Of a stretch of DNA of 64,000 nucleotides, positions 50,846 through 60,333 are shown in pieces. The stretch is taken from positions 124,001 to 188,000 of the forward strand of contig NZ_JAQIOY010000001.1 in NCBI RefSeq assembly GCF_028023555.1, written 5' to 3'. The translations under genes and the position numbers were made by a program. Positions within the stretch are counted from its first letter, which is position 1, and each line of letters starts with the position of its first letter. The notes under the pieces were generated by a model that saw nothing but the letters and a program-made list of their open reading frames with translations, did no database searches and was not told the origin of the DNA. This stretch comes from Thalassococcus_A lentus. GTDB taxonomy: Bacteria; Pseudomonadota; Alphaproteobacteria; Rhodobacterales; Rhodobacteraceae.

Positions 50846-53367
50846 GTTGGGGAATCGCTGCCAGACTGGCTCGGCGTGAATTACGCGGCGGGCTCAGAGG
50901 GTTTCGGATATTTCTGGCCTGTCTGGCTCTGGGCGTTGCGGCGATCGCCGGTGTCGGCTCTGTTCGCTCAGCCATCGAGGCGGGGCTCGCGGATCAGGGG
51001 GCGATCCTGTTGGGCGGCGACGCTCAGGCAGAGTTTACCTACAGATTTGCCACACAAGAAGAACGCGCAGCGCTTGAACGCGTCTCCAACCGCGTCTCCG
51101 AAGTGACGGATTTCCGATCTATGCTGGCCGTTGACGGACCCGACGGCGTGGAACGTGCCCTGACACAGGTAAAGTCGGTCGACGCAGCCTATCCTTTGCT
51201 CGGACAGATCCAACTGAAGCCCAACATGTCACTGAGCCAGGCATTGGTCGGCCAAGACAAACCCGGTGCCGTTATGGCGCCTGTCCTGGCAGATCGACTC
51301 GGATTGGAACCCGGAGACACCTTCAAACTGGGATCAAAGGAATTTCAGCTGAGCGCGATTTTGACCTCAGAGCCAGACGATGCCGGAGATGGATTCGGCC
51401 TCGGGCCGCGCACAATCGTCAGAACGGCAGATCTGGAAGGGTCTGGCCTGTTGTCGTCCGGGTCATTGTTTGAAACGCGCTATCGTTTGGACCTTGATGA
51501 CAATGCCAACCTTGATGCTGTCGCCGCCGAATTGCTGATGGAATTTGAAGACAACGGACTGAGCTGGCGGGATTCGCGGAACGGCGCGCCCGGAATTGCA
51601 GCCTTTGTAGACCGGCTGGGCAACTTTCTTGTTCTTGTCGGCTTGTCCGGTTTGGCTGTCGGGGGAATTGGCGTTTCCTCCGCAGTTCGCGCCTATCTGG
51701 GGCAGAAAACCTCGGTCCTTGCGACGCTCAGAACACTTGGTGCCAGCCGGCAGGTGATCTTTCTTACGTACTTCATCCAGATTGGCGTTCTGGCCCTGTT
51801 GGGCATTGCAATCGGTCTTTTGCTGGGCGCGTTGATCCCAATCGCTCTTGGACCTGTGATTTCGAGCGCCTTGCCCATTCCCGCGATCTTTTCGCTGCAC
51901 CCCGCTCCATTGGCCGAAGCTGCGCTCTATGGGGTTCTGACCGCTTTGATCTTTACGTTGTGGCCCCTCGCCCGTGCCGAGGATGTTCGCGCTGCGACCC
52001 TGTTCCGGGATGCACTGGGATCAGCCAGCACCTTCCCGGCGATACGCTATATCGTGGCAACTGTCCTTCTCGTTGGCGCTTTGTTGGGGGCTGCCAGTGT
52101 GTTTTCAGGCAACGCGCTGCTGACGCTGTGGACAGCAGCTGGCGTTCTGACGTCGCTGATCCTTCTGGTTCTGGCGTCCGCTTTGATCCGCTGGATAGCA
52201 CGCCTGATGAATCCCTCGGCTCGGGGTCGACCCGTTTTACGCTGGGCGCTGGGCACCATTGGCGGACCCGGCGAAAACACCGCGACGGTGGTGTTGTCTT
52301 TGGGACTTGGGCTGTCGGTGCTGGCTGCCATCGGGCAGATCGACGGCAATCTACGCAGTGCAATCGACCGTGATTTGCCGGATGTCGCCCCGTCCTACTT
52401 TTTCGTTGATATCCAGAAAGATCAGATGCCCGGCTATCTGCAGCGACTGGAGAACGACCCGGCTGTAAGCCGGATCGACAGTGCGCCAATGCTTCGCGGC
52501 ATTATCTCGCGGATCAACGGGCTGCCTGCCAAAGAGGTTGCCGGGGAACACTGGGTGATCCGGGGTGATCGCGGTGTCACCTATGCTGCCCAACCAGACG
52601 CGCGCACTAGGGTCACTGCAGGAACATGGTGGGACGCCGATTATAACGGCCCACCCTTGGTCAGTTTCGCTGCTGAAGAAGCCGAAGAAATGGGGCTAAA
52701 GCTGGGTGACACCATCACCGTGAATATTCTTGGCCGGGACATCACTGCTGAAATCACGAGCTTTCGGGAGGTTGATTTTTCGACAGCGGGCATCGGCTTT
52801 ATCATGACGATGAACCCATCCGCGCTGGCTGCCGCTCCGCATACATTCATCTCGACCGTCTACGCTGAACAAACCGCTGAGGCTGCGATTTTGCGCGATC
52901 TCGCCGGACAGTTTCCCAATATCACTGCCATACGTGTACGAGACGCCATCGACCGGGTGAGCGAGCTTCTTGGCGGTATAGGTGCGGCCATCCGATGGGG
53001 CGCTGCCGCCACGCTGCTGACCGGGTTCCTGGTCTTGATTGGTGCCGCTGCTGCTGGCGAAGGGGCCCGCACATACGAGGCCGCCGTGCTCAAGACACTG
53101 GGGGCCAGCCGTGCCCGAATCCTTCAGAGCTTTGCTTTGCGGTCCGCTTTGCTTGGGGGCGGCGCGGCGTTGGTTGCGCTCGCGGCCGGGATTGGTGGCG
53201 GATGGGCTGTCAGTACCTTTGTGATGGAAACCGACTTTGCCGTGATCTGGCCCTCGGCGCTGGGCATTGTGGCAGGCGGGGTGCTGGCCACTATTGCCGC
53301 CGGTCTTCTGTTCGCTTGGCGCCCACTCTCAAGCCGCCCGGCCAATGTGCTTCGTGCGCGCGAATAG
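50842..53367 (+). CDS. ybbP: ABC transporter permease, FtsX-like (YbbP type)
   Basis: 841 residues with two FtsX/MacB permease domains. There are about ten helices: one at the N-terminus, three in the middle around 255-370, two at about 400-450, one near 480, and three at the C-terminus. Large periplasmic domains lie between them. Motifs include the KTSVLATLRTLGASRQVIFL coupling region and EAAVLKTLGASRARILQSFA in the second half. With YbbA it forms an exporter whose cargo is unknown. It is coupled by an ATGA overlap. Confidence 0.9.
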   Translation: MSWGIAARLARRELRGGLRGFRIFLACLALGVAAIAGVGSVRSAIEAGLADQGAILLGGDAQAEFTYRFATQEERAALERVSNRVSEVTDFRSMLAVDGPDGVERALTQVKSVDAAYPLLGQIQLKPNMSLSQALVGQDKPGAVMAPVLADRLGLEPGDTFKLGSKEFQLSAILTSEPDDAGDGFGLGPRTIVRTADLEGSGLLSSGSLFETRYRLDLDDNANLDAVAAELLMEFEDNGLSWRDSRNGAPGIAAFVDRLGNFLVLVGLSGLAVGGIGVSSAVRAYLGQKTSVLATLRTLGASRQVIFLTYFIQIGVLALLGIAIGLLLGALIPIALGPVISSALPIPAIFSLHPAPLAEAALYGVLTALIFTLWPLARAEDVRAATLFRDALGSASTFPAIRYIVATVLLVGALLGAASVFSGNALLTLWTAAGVLTSLILLVLASALIRWIARLMNPSARGRPVLRWALGTIGGPGENTATVVLSLGLGLSVLAAIGQIDGNLRSAIDRDLPDVAPSYFFVDIQKDQMPGYLQRLENDPAVSRIDSAPMLRGIISRINGLPAKEVAGEHWVIRGDRGVTYAAQPDARTRVTAGTWWDADYNGPPLVSFAAEEAEEMGLKLGDTITVNILGRDITAEITSFREVDFSTAGIGFIMTMNPSALAAAPHTFISTVYAEQTAEAAILRDLAGQFPNITAIRVRDAIDRVSELLGGIGAAIRWGAAATLLTGFLVLIGAAAAGEGARTYEAAVLKTLGASRARILQSFALRSALLGGGAALVALAAGIGGGWAVSTFVMETDFAVIWPSALGIVAGGVLATIAAGLLFAWRPLSSRPANVLRARE

Positions 53368-53438
53368 TCACCTTGAACCTTTGTGCCGCGACTGGCACGT
53401 GACACCCAACTGTTAGCCATTTTGAGGACGGATACACC

Positions 53439-54338
53439 ATGAGTGATTCTCTTCCCATGACGATTACCGCACTGACCAAAGCCCAGCGCGCGCAACTGAT
53501 GACCTTGGTACGCCGCACAGCACGCGCGGAAATCATGCCGAGATTTCGCAATCTGGGCAGTCATCAGATCGACACGAAAACAGGTCCTCAGGACGTGGTC
53601 ACCGAGGCAGACCGCGCAGCAGAAGCCATGCTTACGCGGGGTATTCTGCAGATGTTCCCGCATGCATTGATCATCGGCGAAGAGAACGCCTCTGAAAATC
53701 CGAAGATCAAGGACAAGATCGCCGATGCAGAGCTTTGCTTTACCATCGATCCGATTGACGGCACCTGGAACTACGCTGCAGGTCTGACCACTTTTGGGGT
53801 GATGATTTCGATGCTTCGTTTTGGCAAGCCAGTGTTTGGTTTGCTGTACGATCCGGTCATGAACGACTTTATCATCGCAGATAGTGACAGCCCGTCCGAG
53901 CTTGTCCTGCCACGCCGCATTCGTCGCCCGGTGGCGACATCGGCTGGTGGACCTTTGGAAACGCTGGTGGGATCTGTTCCGGTCTACATGGTCCCCGAAG
54001 AACACCGTGCAGCCACGGCTGCCACATTGAACCGTCTGGCGCGACTCAGTTCCATTCGTTGTGCCTGCCACGAGATGCGACTTCTGGCTCAAGGACAGAT
54101 CGATTTTATCCTGTCCGCAAAGCTGACACCCTGGGACCATCCGGCCGGCGCCCTGATCGTACAGCAAGCCGGCGGACATGTCGCAATGCTGGACGGATCC
54201 GAATACAATGCCTCCAAATCAGAGGGCTATTTGCTCTGCGCGGCCAATGCAGAAACATGGGGCCGTGTTCGCGATCTCTATGACTATCTGATAGATACCC
54301 CGGCAGCCGAAGAAACCGCAGAAGACGCCCAGGCCTGA
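53439..54338 (+). CDS. Inositol-monophosphatase-family phosphatase
   Basis: 299 residues. Metal-binding motifs of the family are present: the GEE motif in IIGEENASE, DPIDGTWNYAAG, and WDHPAGALIVQQAGG near the C-terminus. Family members dephosphorylate inositol phosphate, histidinol phosphate (HisN) or PAP (CysQ). The sequence does not allow a choice. A GAGGACGG ribosome site precedes ATG 53439. It is bounded by a strong terminator. Confidence 0.85.
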   Translation: MSDSLPMTITALTKAQRAQLMTLVRRTARAEIMPRFRNLGSHQIDTKTGPQDVVTEADRAAEAMLTRGILQMFPHALIIGEENASENPKIKDKIADAELCFTIDPIDGTWNYAAGLTTFGVMISMLRFGKPVFGLLYDPVMNDFIIADSDSPSELVLPRRIRRPVATSAGGPLETLVGSVPVYMVPEEHRAATAATLNRLARLSSIRCACHEMRLLAQGQIDFILSAKLTPWDHPAGALIVQQAGGHVAMLDGSEYNASKSEGYLLCAANAETWGRVRDLYDYLIDTPAAEETAEDAQA

Positions 54339-54383
54339 GGCTGCGCACCTCTGGTTTCGTTTCATGATGCACGAAAAAACAAT

Positions 54384-54415
54384 GGCCACGCCCCTTCACA
54401 GGGCGTGGCCGTTTT
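54384..54415. terminator. Bidirectional terminator before gcvP
   Basis: Perfect 10-bp stem GGCCACGCCC (54384-54393) / GGGCGTGGCC (54401-54410), followed by GTTTTCG. Read leftward it ends in ATTGTTTTTT. It separates the convergent phosphatase gene and gcvP. Confidence 0.85.
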
Positions 54416-54434
54416 CGTTCAGGCTTAACCGGAT

Positions 54435-57284
54435 TTATTCAGCGGCTTCGGCATAATCGCTCATAGGCGGGCAAGTACAGACAAGGTGTCTGTCACCCCA
54501 AGCATTGTCGACCCGATTCACAGGTGGCCAGTATTTATCGACCCGGAATGCTCCCGGCGGGAAACATCCCTGTTCGCGCGAATATGGGCGATCCCAGTCC
54601 TTGACCAGATCTTCCATTGTATGCGGCGCCATTTTGAGAGGATTCATCTCTTTGTCGCTACGACCCTCTTCGATATCGCGAATTTCTTCGCGGATCGCGA
54701 GCATCGCATCGCAAAAGCGATCCAGTTCTGCCTTGGTTTCAGATTCCGTTGGCTCGATCATCAAGGTGCCCGCCACAGGCCAGCTCATAGTCGGAGCGTG
54801 GAACCCGCAATCCATCAGGCGTTTGGCAATGTCCTCGACCGTGACACCTGCGGTTTTCTCAAAGGGGCGCGTATCAAGAATACACTCATGCGCAACGCGG
54901 CCTTGGCTGCCCCGATAAAGCACCTCGTAGGCTCCTTCGAGCCTTTGCGCGATGTAGTTGGCGTTCAGGATCGCAACACGGGTGGCCTGAGTCAGCCCGG
55001 CGCCTCCCATCATGAGGATATAGGCCCATGAGATCGGCAGCAGGGATGGCGAGCCGAACGGGGCCGCGCTGACCGGCGGCGCACCGTCCTCATCAAGCGG
55101 ATGCCCGGGCAAGTGAGGCGCCAGGTGCGCCTTGACGCCGATCGGGCCCATGCCGGGACCGCCACCGCCATGCGGGATGCAGAAGGTCTTGTGCAGGTTC
55201 AGGTGGCTGACATCGCCGCCCAGATCCCCAGGGCGGGACAACCCGACCATCGCATTCAGGTTCGCGCCGTCGATATAGACCTGCCCCCCATGTTCATGCG
55301 TGATGGCGCAGACCTCCTTCACGGTCTCTTCGAATACACCATGCGTGCTTGGGTAGGTGATCATACATGCCGCGAGCGCGTCTGAATGGGCTTCGGCTTT
55401 GGCCCGAAAATCCTCCAGATCGATGCTGCCTTGTTCGTCGCATTTGACAGCGACAACTTTCCAGCCAACCATCTGGGCGCTGGCCGGGTTGGTGCCATGC
55501 GCATTGACCGGGATCAGGCAAACATTCCGCTGACCTTCTCCGCGCGAAACCTGCCAGTCGCGGATCGTCAGCAACCCCGCGTATTCGCCTTGCGCACCCG
55601 AGTTCGGCTGCATCGAGATCGCATCGTAGCCGGTGATTGAACACAGCTTGGCGTTCAGGTCATCAATCAGAGCTTTGTAGCCCTGTGCCTGATCGTCAGG
55701 GACATAGGGGTGAATCTGGCTGAATTCACGCCAGCTGACAGGCATCATTTCCGCAGCTGAATTCAGCTTCATGGTGCAGGACCCCAGCGGGATCATGGCC
55801 CGGTCCAGTGCCAGATCACGATCCGCGAGCCGGCGCATATAGCGCATCATTTCGGTTTCGGCACGGTTCATGTGAAACACGTCATGCTGAAGATATTCCG
55901 TGGTCCGGATCAGCGCATCAGGCATTCTGTATTCCGGCGTCAGGTCATCGTCTGCCTGGACAAGCCCAAAGGCGCGCCAAACCGCTTCGATGGTTTCGGG
56001 CCGTGTGCGTTCATCAAGGGAAATGCCGACCTTGGTCTTTCCGACACGGCGCAAGTTCAAACCTTCGCGTACAGCCGCCTGCAGCACGCCGCGCTGAAGC
56101 AAACCCACATCCACCGTAATGGTATCAAAATACGCCTCGGGCTCGATCTTGAATCCGGCCGCTTCCAGCCCTTTCGCCAGACGCACAGTCTTTCTGTGAA
56201 TGCGCTGCGCAATGGCCCGCAGCCCCTTTGGTCCGTGGAACACCGCATAGAAACCGGCCATAACCGCCAGAAGCGCCTGCGCGGTGCAGACATTGGACGT
56301 CGCTTTTTCGCGGCGGATGTGCTGCTCGCGTGTTTGCAGGCTCAGACGGTAGGCGCGGTTGCCGTGACTATCGATCGAAATACCCACAATTCGGCCGGGC
56401 ATCGCACGTTTGTAGGCGTCACGGCAGGCCATATAGGCGGCATGTGGCCCCCCATATCCAAGCGGGATTCCAAATCTCTGGGTGCTGCCCACCGCAATGT
56501 CTGCACCCATTGCGCCGGGTTCTTTCAGCAGGCAAAGCGCCATTGGATCAGCGCTGACGATACCGATGGCCTTGGCAGCATGCAGCGCATCCATATGTGC
56601 TGTAAAATCAGTCAGGTGGCCATGCGTTCCGGGGTATTGGAACAAAGCCCCAAAGACCGCCGCCGCGTCCAGATCATCAGGCGATCCGACGATGACTTCG
56701 ATGCCCAGCGGTTCGGCCCGCGTGCGCACCACAGCGATGTTTTGAGGATGGCAATTTTCATCGACGAAAAAGGCCTTGGCTTTAGATTTCGCGACACGCT
56801 GCGCCATGGTCATTGCTTCGGCACATGCGGTTGCTTCATCCAGCAGCGAAGCGTTTGCGATCTCAAGCCCAGTCAGGTCACAGACCATTGTCTGGAAGTT
56901 CAGCAGCGCCTCAAGCCGACCCTGGGAAATCTCGGGCTGGTATGGCGTGTAGGCCGTGTACCAAGCCGGATTTTCAAGGATGTTGCGCTGAATGGCCGGC
57001 GGCGTGACCGTGCCATGATACCCCATGCCGATGAGACTGGTCAGAACCTTGTTCTTTGCCCCAACGCTGCGCATCCGGTGCATCAGCTCCCGCTCGGAAA
57101 GCGGTTTGCCAAAATCCAACGGTTCCGTCTGCCTGATGGCTTGCGGAACTGTTTCGTCGATCAGGGTCTCCAGTCCATCAACGCCCAATACGGCGAACAT
57201 GTCTTCCATCTCGGCAGGAGAAGGCCCGATATGCCGTCTGTTGGCAAAATCGTATGGCAGGTAGTCAATCGGATCATAAGTCAT
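54435..57284 (-). CDS. gcvP: Glycine dehydrogenase (decarboxylating), P protein
   Basis: 949 residues. The PLP enzyme of the glycine cleavage system decarboxylates glycine and passes the aminomethyl group to GcvH. The N-terminal half has RHIGPSPAEMEDMFAVLGV and GYHGTVTPPAIQRNILENPA. The PLP-lysine motif is NLHKTFCIPHGGGGPGMGP in the second half. The full fused (non-split) length is present. ATG 57284 follows GGAGAG. It is the last gene of gcvT-gcvH-gcvP, controlled by the upstream glycine riboswitch. Confidence 0.96.
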   Translation of the reverse strand: MTYDPIDYLPYDFANRRHIGPSPAEMEDMFAVLGVDGLETLIDETVPQAIRQTEPLDFGKPLSERELMHRMRSVGAKNKVLTSLIGMGYHGTVTPPAIQRNILENPAWYTAYTPYQPEISQGRLEALLNFQTMVCDLTGLEIANASLLDEATACAEAMTMAQRVAKSKAKAFFVDENCHPQNIAVVRTRAEPLGIEVIVGSPDDLDAAAVFGALFQYPGTHGHLTDFTAHMDALHAAKAIGIVSADPMALCLLKEPGAMGADIAVGSTQRFGIPLGYGGPHAAYMACRDAYKRAMPGRIVGISIDSHGNRAYRLSLQTREQHIRREKATSNVCTAQALLAVMAGFYAVFHGPKGLRAIAQRIHRKTVRLAKGLEAAGFKIEPEAYFDTITVDVGLLQRGVLQAAVREGLNLRRVGKTKVGISLDERTRPETIEAVWRAFGLVQADDDLTPEYRMPDALIRTTEYLQHDVFHMNRAETEMMRYMRRLADRDLALDRAMIPLGSCTMKLNSAAEMMPVSWREFSQIHPYVPDDQAQGYKALIDDLNAKLCSITGYDAISMQPNSGAQGEYAGLLTIRDWQVSRGEGQRNVCLIPVNAHGTNPASAQMVGWKVVAVKCDEQGSIDLEDFRAKAEAHSDALAACMITYPSTHGVFEETVKEVCAITHEHGGQVYIDGANLNAMVGLSRPGDLGGDVSHLNLHKTFCIPHGGGGPGMGPIGVKAHLAPHLPGHPLDEDGAPPVSAAPFGSPSLLPISWAYILMMGGAGLTQATRVAILNANYIAQRLEGAYEVLYRGSQGRVAHECILDTRPFEKTAGVTVEDIAKRLMDCGFHAPTMSWPVAGTLMIEPTESETKAELDRFCDAMLAIREEIRDIEEGRSDKEMNPLKMAPHTMEDLVKDWDRPYSREQGCFPPGAFRVDKYWPPVNRVDNAWGDRHLVCTCPPMSDYAEAAE

Positions 57285-57411
57285 GCAACTCTCCGCATCG
57301 GGGATAGGCCCCGTTTCTTTCCGGTTCAGATTTCCCATAGGATCCTGCGCCGCACTGTGACGGCCTTCGCGCGCAAGGCAGCGCATTCACCCCATCAATC
57401 GTTTGCGAGGA

Positions 57412-57780
57412 TCAATCGCCAATGAAGTCCTTGTAGGCAGCATCGTCCATGTAGTCGTCCATGGGGCTGAAATCGCTGACCTTGATTTTGAAGAACCATG
57501 CTTCGCCTTCGGGATCTTCGTTCACCTTGCTCGGCTCGTCGGTCAGAGCGGCGTTAACCTCGACGATTTCGCCATCCAATGGCGCCAGAATGTCAGACGC
57601 CGCCTTGACGGATTCGATCACGACGACCTCATCATCCTTGGCAACTTCGGTGCCTTCTTCCGGCAATTCGACAAAGACAACATCACCCAGCTGTTCAGCC
57701 GCATGCGCCGTGATGCCTACGGTTACAACGTCACCTGCGACGTCCAGCCATTCATGCTCTTCGGTGTATTTCATGTTCAT
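57412..57780 (-). CDS. gcvH: Glycine cleavage system H protein
   Basis: 122 residues. It carries the aminomethyl group on a lipoyl-lysine, predicted as K59 in VVVIESVKAASDILAPLDGE. The conserved GDVVFVELPEEG and the C-terminal FFKIKVSD are standard. It is 12 bases downstream of gcvT and about 130 bases upstream of gcvP. Confidence 0.96.
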   Translation of the reverse strand: MNMKYTEEHEWLDVAGDVVTVGITAHAAEQLGDVVFVELPEEGTEVAKDDEVVVIESVKAASDILAPLDGEIVEVNAALTDEPSKVNEDPEGEAWFFKIKVSDFSPMDDYMDDAAYKDFIGD

Positions 57781-57792
57781 TCTCCCTGAGAT

Positions 57793-58929
57793 TTATCGTT
57801 TGAACCCAGCTGCCACAAAAGGCAGCGCTGCAACTGTGACCGGCATGCGTTTGCCGCGTACTTCGCCCCAAAGCGCCGTACCATTTTCTGAAAGATTCCG
57901 AGGGACGTATCCCATCGCCACGGGCCCGCCGACAGACGGCCCAAAACCGCCCGATGTAATCCGGCCAATGGCCGCCCCACCCTCGGGCAAATCAAAGATT
58001 TCCGTACCTTCGCGCATAGGCGCCCGACCCTCTGGCCGCAGGCCAATCCGCTTCATGGCTGGCGGTTCCGCCAGTTCAGCAAGGATCGTATCAGCGCCGG
58101 GAAACCCGCCTGCCCGAGCACCATCAGTCCGGCGCACTTTCTGGATGGCCCAGTTCAATCCAGCGGCAATCGGGGTGGTCTGCTCGTCGATGTCATGTCC
58201 GTACAGGCACAGGCCACCTTCCAGCCTAAGGCTGTCCCGCGCACCCAAACCGATCGGCTCAACGGCTTCCTCGCCCAGCAATGCGCGTGCAAGATCCATG
58301 GCAGCCGCGTTCGGCACCGAAATCTCAAAACCGTCTTCACCGGTATAGCCTGAACGGGACACCCAGCATTCCGCCCCTGCAATAGGAAGCGTTGCGACAT
58401 CCATGAAGCGCATGTCCCGAACTGTCGGGCAATGTTGGGCGAGAACGTCTTCGGCGGCTGGGCCTTGAAGTGCCAGCAAGGCGCGGTTTTCCAGAAGCTT
58501 TACCGTAATGCCTTTGGGTTCAAGCGCAGCACGCATACGGGCCACATCCGCGTGCTTGCAGGCTGCGTTGACGACAACGAACAAATGATCGCCTCTGTTC
58601 GCAATCATCAAGTCGTCCTCGATGCCACCGGCTTCGTTGGTGAAGAAGCCGTAGCGTTGACGACCGTCCGGCAAACCGCACACGTCCACAGGAACCAGCG
58701 TTTCCAATGCTGCAGAAACATCGGGGCCCCGCAGGATCACTTGCCCCATGTGGCTAACGTCAAACAAGCCCGCGGACGCGCGGCAATGCAGATGTTCCTT
58801 CAACACCCCAAGCGGATATTGCACGGGCATCTCATAGCCCGCGAACGGCACCATCTTGGCACCCAGTTCAAGGTGCAATTCGTTCAATACTGTTTTTTTC
58901 AGCGCACCAGCGTCTTCTTCTTCGGCCAT
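57793..58929 (-). CDS. gcvT: Glycine cleavage system aminomethyltransferase, T protein
   Basis: 378 residues. It transfers the methylene group to tetrahydrofolate, releasing ammonia. Family motifs are MVPFAGYEMPVQYPLGVLKE near the N-terminus with the DVSHMGQV loop, and SRSGYTGEDGFEISVPNAAA. ATG 58929 (MAEEEDAGALKKTVLNE) was chosen because the 19 codons upstream do not fit the family. It is the first gene after the glycine riboswitch. Confidence 0.95.
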   Translation of the reverse strand: MAEEEDAGALKKTVLNELHLELGAKMVPFAGYEMPVQYPLGVLKEHLHCRASAGLFDVSHMGQVILRGPDVSAALETLVPVDVCGLPDGRQRYGFFTNEAGGIEDDLMIANRGDHLFVVVNAACKHADVARMRAALEPKGITVKLLENRALLALQGPAAEDVLAQHCPTVRDMRFMDVATLPIAGAECWVSRSGYTGEDGFEISVPNAAAMDLARALLGEEAVEPIGLGARDSLRLEGGLCLYGHDIDEQTTPIAAGLNWAIQKVRRTDGARAGGFPGADTILAELAEPPAMKRIGLRPEGRAPMREGTEIFDLPEGGAAIGRITSGGFGPSVGGPVAMGYVPRNLSENGTALWGEVRGKRMPVTVAALPFVAAGFKR

Positions 58930-59017
58930 GGGGGCCTCCCGGGTCTGTCTTCTCCCGGCCGCGCTGATTTGGCATGGCTCGGGCATATATGGTTCGGGTC
59001 AAGCCCGCACCGCACAT

Positions 59018-59163
59018 GCCCCCTCTGTCCGTTTGCCTGAGATCGCTATCCCTTCGGCGGACGCATCAGCGCCTCTCTCCAGAGTATCTGTTCCCTGCGG
59101 TCCTTGCGCCTGAGAGTTTCCGGGGCGGTTGCTCCTTCGGCACCGGCCGAGCCGGTTCTCCCA
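59018..59163 (-). promoter_or_regulatory. Tandem glycine riboswitch upstream of gcvT
   Basis: In the gcvT direction the leader has two consecutive glycine aptamers. The first starts GGGAGA at about 59162 and contains CCGAAGGAGCAACCGCCCCG and GGAAACTCTCAGGC...GGACCG. The second contains GAGAGAGGCGC, GCCGAAGGGATAGCG and ATCTCAGGCAAACGGACAGA. The GCCGAAGG and CTCAGGCAAA/GGAC blocks occur in both and are the conserved glycine-riboswitch core. It ends about 90 bases before gcvT. Glycine would switch on the gcv operon. Confidence 0.95.
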
Positions 59164-59197
59164 CAGGGATGGTGGCGAAACGATAGCCCCAAAGAGC

Positions 59198-59674
59198 CTA
59201 GGACGCAAGAACGGTATTCACCGGTATACCGCCACAGCTTCCTTCCGGGTGCAGAATATCCATCAGAGCCGCATTGTCACAAACCAGAGCATCCAGAGTG
59301 ATGGGGTCGAGCGTCTTGTAAAACGCATTGGCCGCATCTGTCAGAGCCGTGCGCAGACGGCACGCTTCCGTCAACGGGCAGGTGTTGTCCACGTCCGCAA
59401 AGCATTCGGCCAAAGGCACTGGTGCTTCCAACGCGCGGAATATGTCACCGATCACGATCTCAGTCGATGGGCGCCCCAGTTCCAAGCCCCCGTTGCGGCC
59501 TCTCTGGGTATGAAGATAGCCCAGTTGGGCAAGCTGATTGATGACCTGAGCCAGGTGATTCTCAGACGCATTGCAGCGTTCGGCAATCTCATGCTTGGTC
59601 ACGAGCCGCCCGGGATTGGCAGCACAGTACATAAGAACTCGCATTGCTATGTTGGTTCGCTTTGTTACGCGCAC
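59198..59674 (-). CDS. Rrf2-family transcriptional regulator (NsrR-like)
   Basis: 158 residues. An N-terminal winged HTH (about 2-65, ITKRTN-like RVTKRTNIAMRVLMYCAANP with IAERCNASENHLAQVINQLA) precedes a cluster of three cysteines C91, C99, C105, the usual ligands of an iron-sulfur cluster in NsrR/IscR-type regulators. The family members sense nitric oxide or Fe-S status. A perfect FNR-type box precedes the gene. It is divergent from the cyclotransferase gene. Confidence 0.88.
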   Translation of the reverse strand: MRVTKRTNIAMRVLMYCAANPGRLVTKHEIAERCNASENHLAQVINQLAQLGYLHTQRGRNGGLELGRPSTEIVIGDIFRALEAPVPLAECFADVDNTCPLTEACRLRTALTDAANAFYKTLDPITLDALVCDNAALMDILHPEGSCGGIPVNTVLAS

Positions 59675-59728
59675 GCCGATTCTCCATTTTGATCGACCTG
59701 AGGGTGCCCGCTTATCCAGAAATTGCCT

Positions 59729-59742
59729 TTGATATACATCAA
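59729..59742. promoter_or_regulatory. Perfect FNR/CRP-type box TTGAT-N4-ATCAA
   Basis: TTGAT (59729-59733), ATAC, ATCAA (59738-59742) matches the FNR/FnrL/Dnr/NnrR consensus in all ten bases. Its centre is about 61 bases upstream of the rrf2 start, which suits class II activation with a 20-nt leader. It is only about 27 bases from the cyclotransferase ATG on the other side. Confidence 0.6.
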
Positions 59743-59762
59743 TTCCGATTAATCATTGCCGA

Positions 59763-60329
59763 ATGAAGGACGCATTTTTCTTTGGGTACGGGTCACTGGT
59801 GAATCGGCTGACCCATGGGTTTGATCCAGCGCATCCGGCCACGCTCAGCGGATGGCGGCGGGCATGGCGTGCTACAGCAGAAAGAAAGGTTGCCTATCTG
59901 ACGGCAATTCCGGATGCGGGTTGCACGATCAAAGGCCTGATTGCACCAGTGCCCGGCGACAGTTGGGCAGCACTCGACATCCGCGAAGCGGCGTACAACC
60001 GCCATTCAGTCCAAAGTGCCGTGATTCACAACGCGGATGACGCAGAACAGATTGCTGTCTACGCCATCGCGCCTGAGCGCATCCTTATGCCCAGTCCTGA
60101 GCATCCCGTTCTTCTGTCGTATCTCGACGTGGTGATTCAAGGATATCTGGCCGAATTCGGGAAAGACGGAGCTACCCACTTTTTTGAAACGACCATTGGC
60201 TGGGAAGCGCCGATTTTGGATGACCGCGACAGTCCCCGGTATCCAAGGGCACAAAGGCTGACAGATGCCGAACGATCCATCGTCGACACCGGCCTGCGCA
60301 ATCTTGGATGTATGGTATTGCCGGACTGA
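59763..60329 (+). CDS. Gamma-glutamylcyclotransferase family protein
   Basis: 188 residues. The N-terminal FGYGSLVNR (Y9-G-S-L12) is the substrate loop and E75 in LDIREAAYNR the catalytic Glu of the GGCT fold. Family members release 5-oxoproline from gamma-glutamyl amino acids or glutathione. It is divergent from an NsrR-like regulator, which may control it. Confidence 0.85.
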   Translation: MKDAFFFGYGSLVNRLTHGFDPAHPATLSGWRRAWRATAERKVAYLTAIPDAGCTIKGLIAPVPGDSWAALDIREAAYNRHSVQSAVIHNADDAEQIAVYAIAPERILMPSPEHPVLLSYLDVVIQGYLAEFGKDGATHFFETTIGWEAPILDDRDSPRYPRAQRLTDAERSIVDTGLRNLGCMVLPD

Positions 60330-60333
60330 GCCG

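Noticed and set aside
55872..57425. 517-codon open frame antisense to gcvP
   Set aside because: Shadow of gcvP. No ribosome site or domain, and gcvP is complete on the other strand.
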